Shown here: piece by piece, positions 24,441 through 26,327 of the stretch
How the letters are laid out: each line of letters starts with the position of its first letter
Numbering within the stretch: position 1 is the stretch's first letter
NCBI GenBank assembly: GCA_035281425.1
Contig: DATEDX010000030.1
Coordinates: 1 to 26,327 of the forward strand
DNA: 26,327 bases
From: JAICND01 sp035281425
GTDB lineage: Bacteria; Actinomycetota; Acidimicrobiia; Spongiisociales; ZC4RG35
Direction of reading: 5' to 3'
Position numbers and translations under genes: made by a program
Notes under the pieces: generated by a model
The model's database searches: none
What the model was told of the DNA's origin: nothing
The model's input: only the letters and a program-made list of their open reading frames with translations

Positions 24441-25307
24441 GTGAATCCCTGGATCGCAGCGGCCCGTCCTCGCACCTTGCCGGCAGCGGTAGTGCCGGTC
24501 CTGGCGGGAGCCGCCTCCGCCGTCGCCGACGGCAGCTTCGACTGGCGAGCTGGGGTTCTCTCCTTCCTGGGTGCGCTGGCCATCCAAGTCGCCGCCAACT
24601 TCGCCAACGATGTCTCCGACGCCGCCCGAGCCGCCGACCCGGTCGATCGGTTGGGCCCTCCGAGGATGGTGGCGGCGGGGGTGATCTCCCCGGGACGGAT
24701 GTGGCGGGCAACCTGGATCGTCATCGGGGTGGCCGCCCTCTGTGGAGTGGGCTTGACCATTCTGGCCGGCCCGGTTGTGTTGCTGGTCGGAGCCGTTTCC
24801 ATCGTGGCTCTGCTGGGTTACGTCGGCGGTCCCTTCCCCTACGGATATAGGGGTTGGGGGGAAGTGTCGGTGTTTATCTTCTTTGGACTGGTGGCCACCG
24901 CCGGGAGTCGCTACGTCCACGACCGTCGCGTCCCCGTGGTCGCCTGGGTGGCAGCCATCCCCGTCGGCCTGATCGCGGTGGCGATACTGGTGATCAACAA
25001 TCTCCGCGATCTCGACACCGACGCCAGGGTCGGCAAACGAACCCTGGCGGTGATCATGGGCGAGCGCCCCACTCGCCTCTTATACCTGGGACTGCTCATA
25101 GCCGCCTTCTTGGTTGTCGCCGGCGGGGCTGTTCTCGCCGTCTTACCCGTGGCTTCGCTGGTGGTGGCAGCCGCCCTCCCCCTCGCACTGCACCTTGCCC
25201 GCCAGGTAATGCGGGGAGGCCCCCTTCCTCCGTTGCTGGCCGCAACCGCCCGCTTCCACCTGGTATTTGGGCTGCTTCTGGCCGGAGCTCTCGCTTCCGG
25301 TCGATAG
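24441..25307 (+). CDS. menA: 1,4-Dihydroxy-2-naphthoate polyprenyltransferase
   Basis: This 288-residue UbiA-family membrane enzyme attaches the isoprenoid tail to dihydroxynaphthoate. It has about eight or nine membrane segments. The first prenyl-diphosphate site is FANDVSDAARAAD, and the second is NNLRDLDTDARVGKRTLAV with its aspartates. The opening NPWIAAARPRTLPAAVVPV is typical of MenA. The GTG at 24441 is 5 nt after the menB stop, so the two genes are co-transcribed. No hairpin with a T-tract ends the operon, though two palindromes follow. Confidence 0.95.
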   Translation: MNPWIAAARPRTLPAAVVPVLAGAASAVADGSFDWRAGVLSFLGALAIQVAANFANDVSDAARAADPVDRLGPPRMVAAGVISPGRMWRATWIVIGVAALCGVGLTILAGPVVLLVGAVSIVALLGYVGGPFPYGYRGWGEVSVFIFFGLVATAGSRYVHDRRVPVVAWVAAIPVGLIAVAILVINNLRDLDTDARVGKRTLAVIMGERPTRLLYLGLLIAAFLVVAGGAVLAVLPVASLVVAAALPLALHLARQVMRGGPLPPLLAATARFHLVFGLLLAGALASGR

Positions 25308-25318
25308 CCCCAAACCGC

Positions 25319-25352
25319 GAACCCCGGGTTCAGGGTGATCGTGTTGATCACC
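25319..25352. promoter_or_regulatory. Two palindromes in the menA/DUF3105 gap
   Basis: GAACCC-C-GGGTTC (25319-25331) and GGTGATC-GTGTT-GATCACC (25334-25352) lie side by side just after menA. The second is a perfect 7-bp inverted repeat. They could end the men transcript or be binding sites for the next gene. In the rest of the 153-bp gap, TTGGCT and CATCAT 17 bp apart make a weak promoter, and AAAGGAG (25446-25452) is the ribosome binding site of the next gene. Confidence 0.4.
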
Positions 25353-25460
25353 TCTGGCCCCGAGAATGAAGCAGCGCACAGCGTCAGTGACCGAGCTTGG
25401 CTTAGGGATTGACTTCGGCCATCATCTCATGCCGCGGTCGTCGTAAAGGAGCTTCGTCCG

Positions 25461-26072
25461 ATGTCCCGAGGCGGGGCGCGTCGTAATCCCCAACAGAAAC
25501 AAGTCGAAGCCGAGGAGCGGCGCCAGCAGGCGAAGAAAGCCGAGCAGCGGCGCCGTTACCTAATCACCGGTGCGATCGTGGTGGGACTGGTAGGGGTCGT
25601 TGTTTACCTGGCAACCCGCCCGCCGCCAGCCGCCCTGGCGAACATCGAGACCTTCGCCGATCAGGGTGCCGCCCACATTGAGGCCAACAGCCCGACTCCC
25701 AATTACAACTCCAACCCCCCCACCAGCGGTCCCCACGCCTCGACGCCTGCTGCCTGTGGCATCTATCGGGAGCCGGTCCCCGATGTCAACCAGGTCCACA
25801 CTCTCGAACACGGGGCGGTGATTGTCCAATATGACCCCACCGTGTCGGAGGCCGACCGGGAGGTCCTGGAAGATTTCGGCCGTGACGCTCCCAGCCACGT
25901 TATCGTCGCTCCAAGGGAAGGGATGGAAAGCCCCATCGCTCTCACTGCCTGGACCAAGCGACTCCTGCTCGACACTCCAGACCGGGAGGCAATCAGTGCC
26001 TTCTACGACCTCTTCGCCCAGTTCGGACCCGAGCGCGGGGTGGCTTGCTCGAAGCAGATCGACCAGACCTGA
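25461..26072 (+). CDS. DUF3105 membrane-anchored protein
   Basis: This 203-residue protein has a highly charged N-terminus (residues 5-32, rich in Gln, Glu, Lys and Arg, probably helical) and a single membrane helix (33-51). An outside domain carries the DUF3105 motifs YNSNPPTSGPH (82-92), CGIY (99-102) and HTLEHGAVIVQY (113-124). The conserved histidines and cysteine could bind a metal; that is inference. The family is common in actinobacteria and has no assigned function. The ATG at 25461 has AAAGGAG 8 nt upstream. It is probably transcribed on its own. Confidence 0.9.
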   Translation: MSRGGARRNPQQKQVEAEERRQQAKKAEQRRRYLITGAIVVGLVGVVVYLATRPPPAALANIETFADQGAAHIEANSPTPNYNSNPPTSGPHASTPAACGIYREPVPDVNQVHTLEHGAVIVQYDPTVSEADREVLEDFGRDAPSHVIVAPREGMESPIALTAWTKRLLLDTPDREAISAFYDLFAQFGPERGVACSKQIDQT

Positions 26073-26147
26073 CACTTCGGTAGGGTCAAGTCTTCCGTCG
26101 AACTCAGCTCAACTGTAGGTCTGATCCCGCAACCTGACTTCGACCTC

Positions 26148-26327
26148 TCAAAGCCCCTTAACAACGCTGATGTCGATAACACCCTGCAGGGGTTCGAAAT
26201 CATCAGGGTTGCGCGTGTAGAGGGGCATCTGGTTGCTGGAGGCGATGGCGGCGATCAGCAGATCGACCACGCGGGCGCGGCGTGGCTTTCGTCCGGCGCC
26301 GGCCACGGCCGCGTAGATCCGGCCATA
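26148..26327 (-). CDS. PIN-domain (VapC-like) toxin, C-terminal part only
   Basis: Reading leftward from the window edge, a frame of 59 residues ends at a TGA (26148-26150). It has no start codon inside the window because the 5' part lies beyond it. The sequence carries the end of a PIN-domain nuclease: RVVDLLIAAIA has the conserved aspartate, and MPLYTRNPDDFEPL is the typical VapC strand and loop with the last acidic residue. VapC toxins cut specific RNAs and are blocked by a VapB antitoxin, which would normally lie just upstream, outside the window. The gene ends 75 bp past the DUF3105 stop, convergent with it. Confidence 0.82.
   Translation of the reverse strand, partial: YGRIYAAVAGAGRKPRRARVVDLLIAAIASSNQMPLYTRNPDDFEPLQGVIDISVVKGL

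Overview
The window is high-GC DNA with densely packed genes, many GTG starts and frequent 4-nt stop/start overlaps. Gene content points to an actinobacterium outside the well-studied genera. The clues are a suf locus with a Rieske ferredoxin between sufD and sufC, menaquinone genes (menE, menB, menA), a DUF3105 protein, a family 5 uracil-DNA glycosylase and an intein in SufB. Acidimicrobiia-like is my best guess, but I did no phylogeny. No tRNA, rRNA, CRISPR array, phage or transposase gene was seen.

Left part (1-11.3 kb): the end of an unknown gene, then mostly leftward genes. Fumarase (fumC) lies downstream of a tightly coupled cassette, sufD > Rieske ferredoxin > sufC > M42-type peptidase, in which each junction is a 4-nt NTGA overlap. 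Upstream of sufD are a family 5 uracil-DNA glycosylase and a membrane-anchored DUF4015 protein, then a rightward sigma-70 factor and a small GlsB-like membrane protein. sufB lies 3.8 kb from sufD and carries a 287-residue intein whose homing endonuclease motifs look dead. A palindrome upstream of sufB is a candidate operator.

Middle part (11.4-19.1 kb): glutamate synthase large subunit (gltB) without gltD, a short NAD(P)-binding-fold protein, and a Tat-exported M23 peptidase whose 250-nt leader is rich in stems and may be a riboswitch. A coupled DUF6941-like / LON-domain / HAD operon follows.

Right part (19.1-26.3 kb): a long-form inositol-phosphate synthase, a polytopic membrane protein, ArfB-type peptide hydrolase, the divergent menE / menB-menA pair, a DUF3105 membrane protein, and the 3' end of a PIN-domain (VapC-like) toxin running off the edge.

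The most unusual DNA is between genes. Five intergenic regions hold arrays of 7-bp units (GACGGAA/GACGTGA, or inverted AGCTGAT), often starting exactly at stop codons. Two other gaps hold 24-25 bp near-perfect inverted repeats, each with a single mismatch. Fe-S biology recurs: SufB/C/D make clusters, while the Rieske protein, the glycosylase and GltB carry them.
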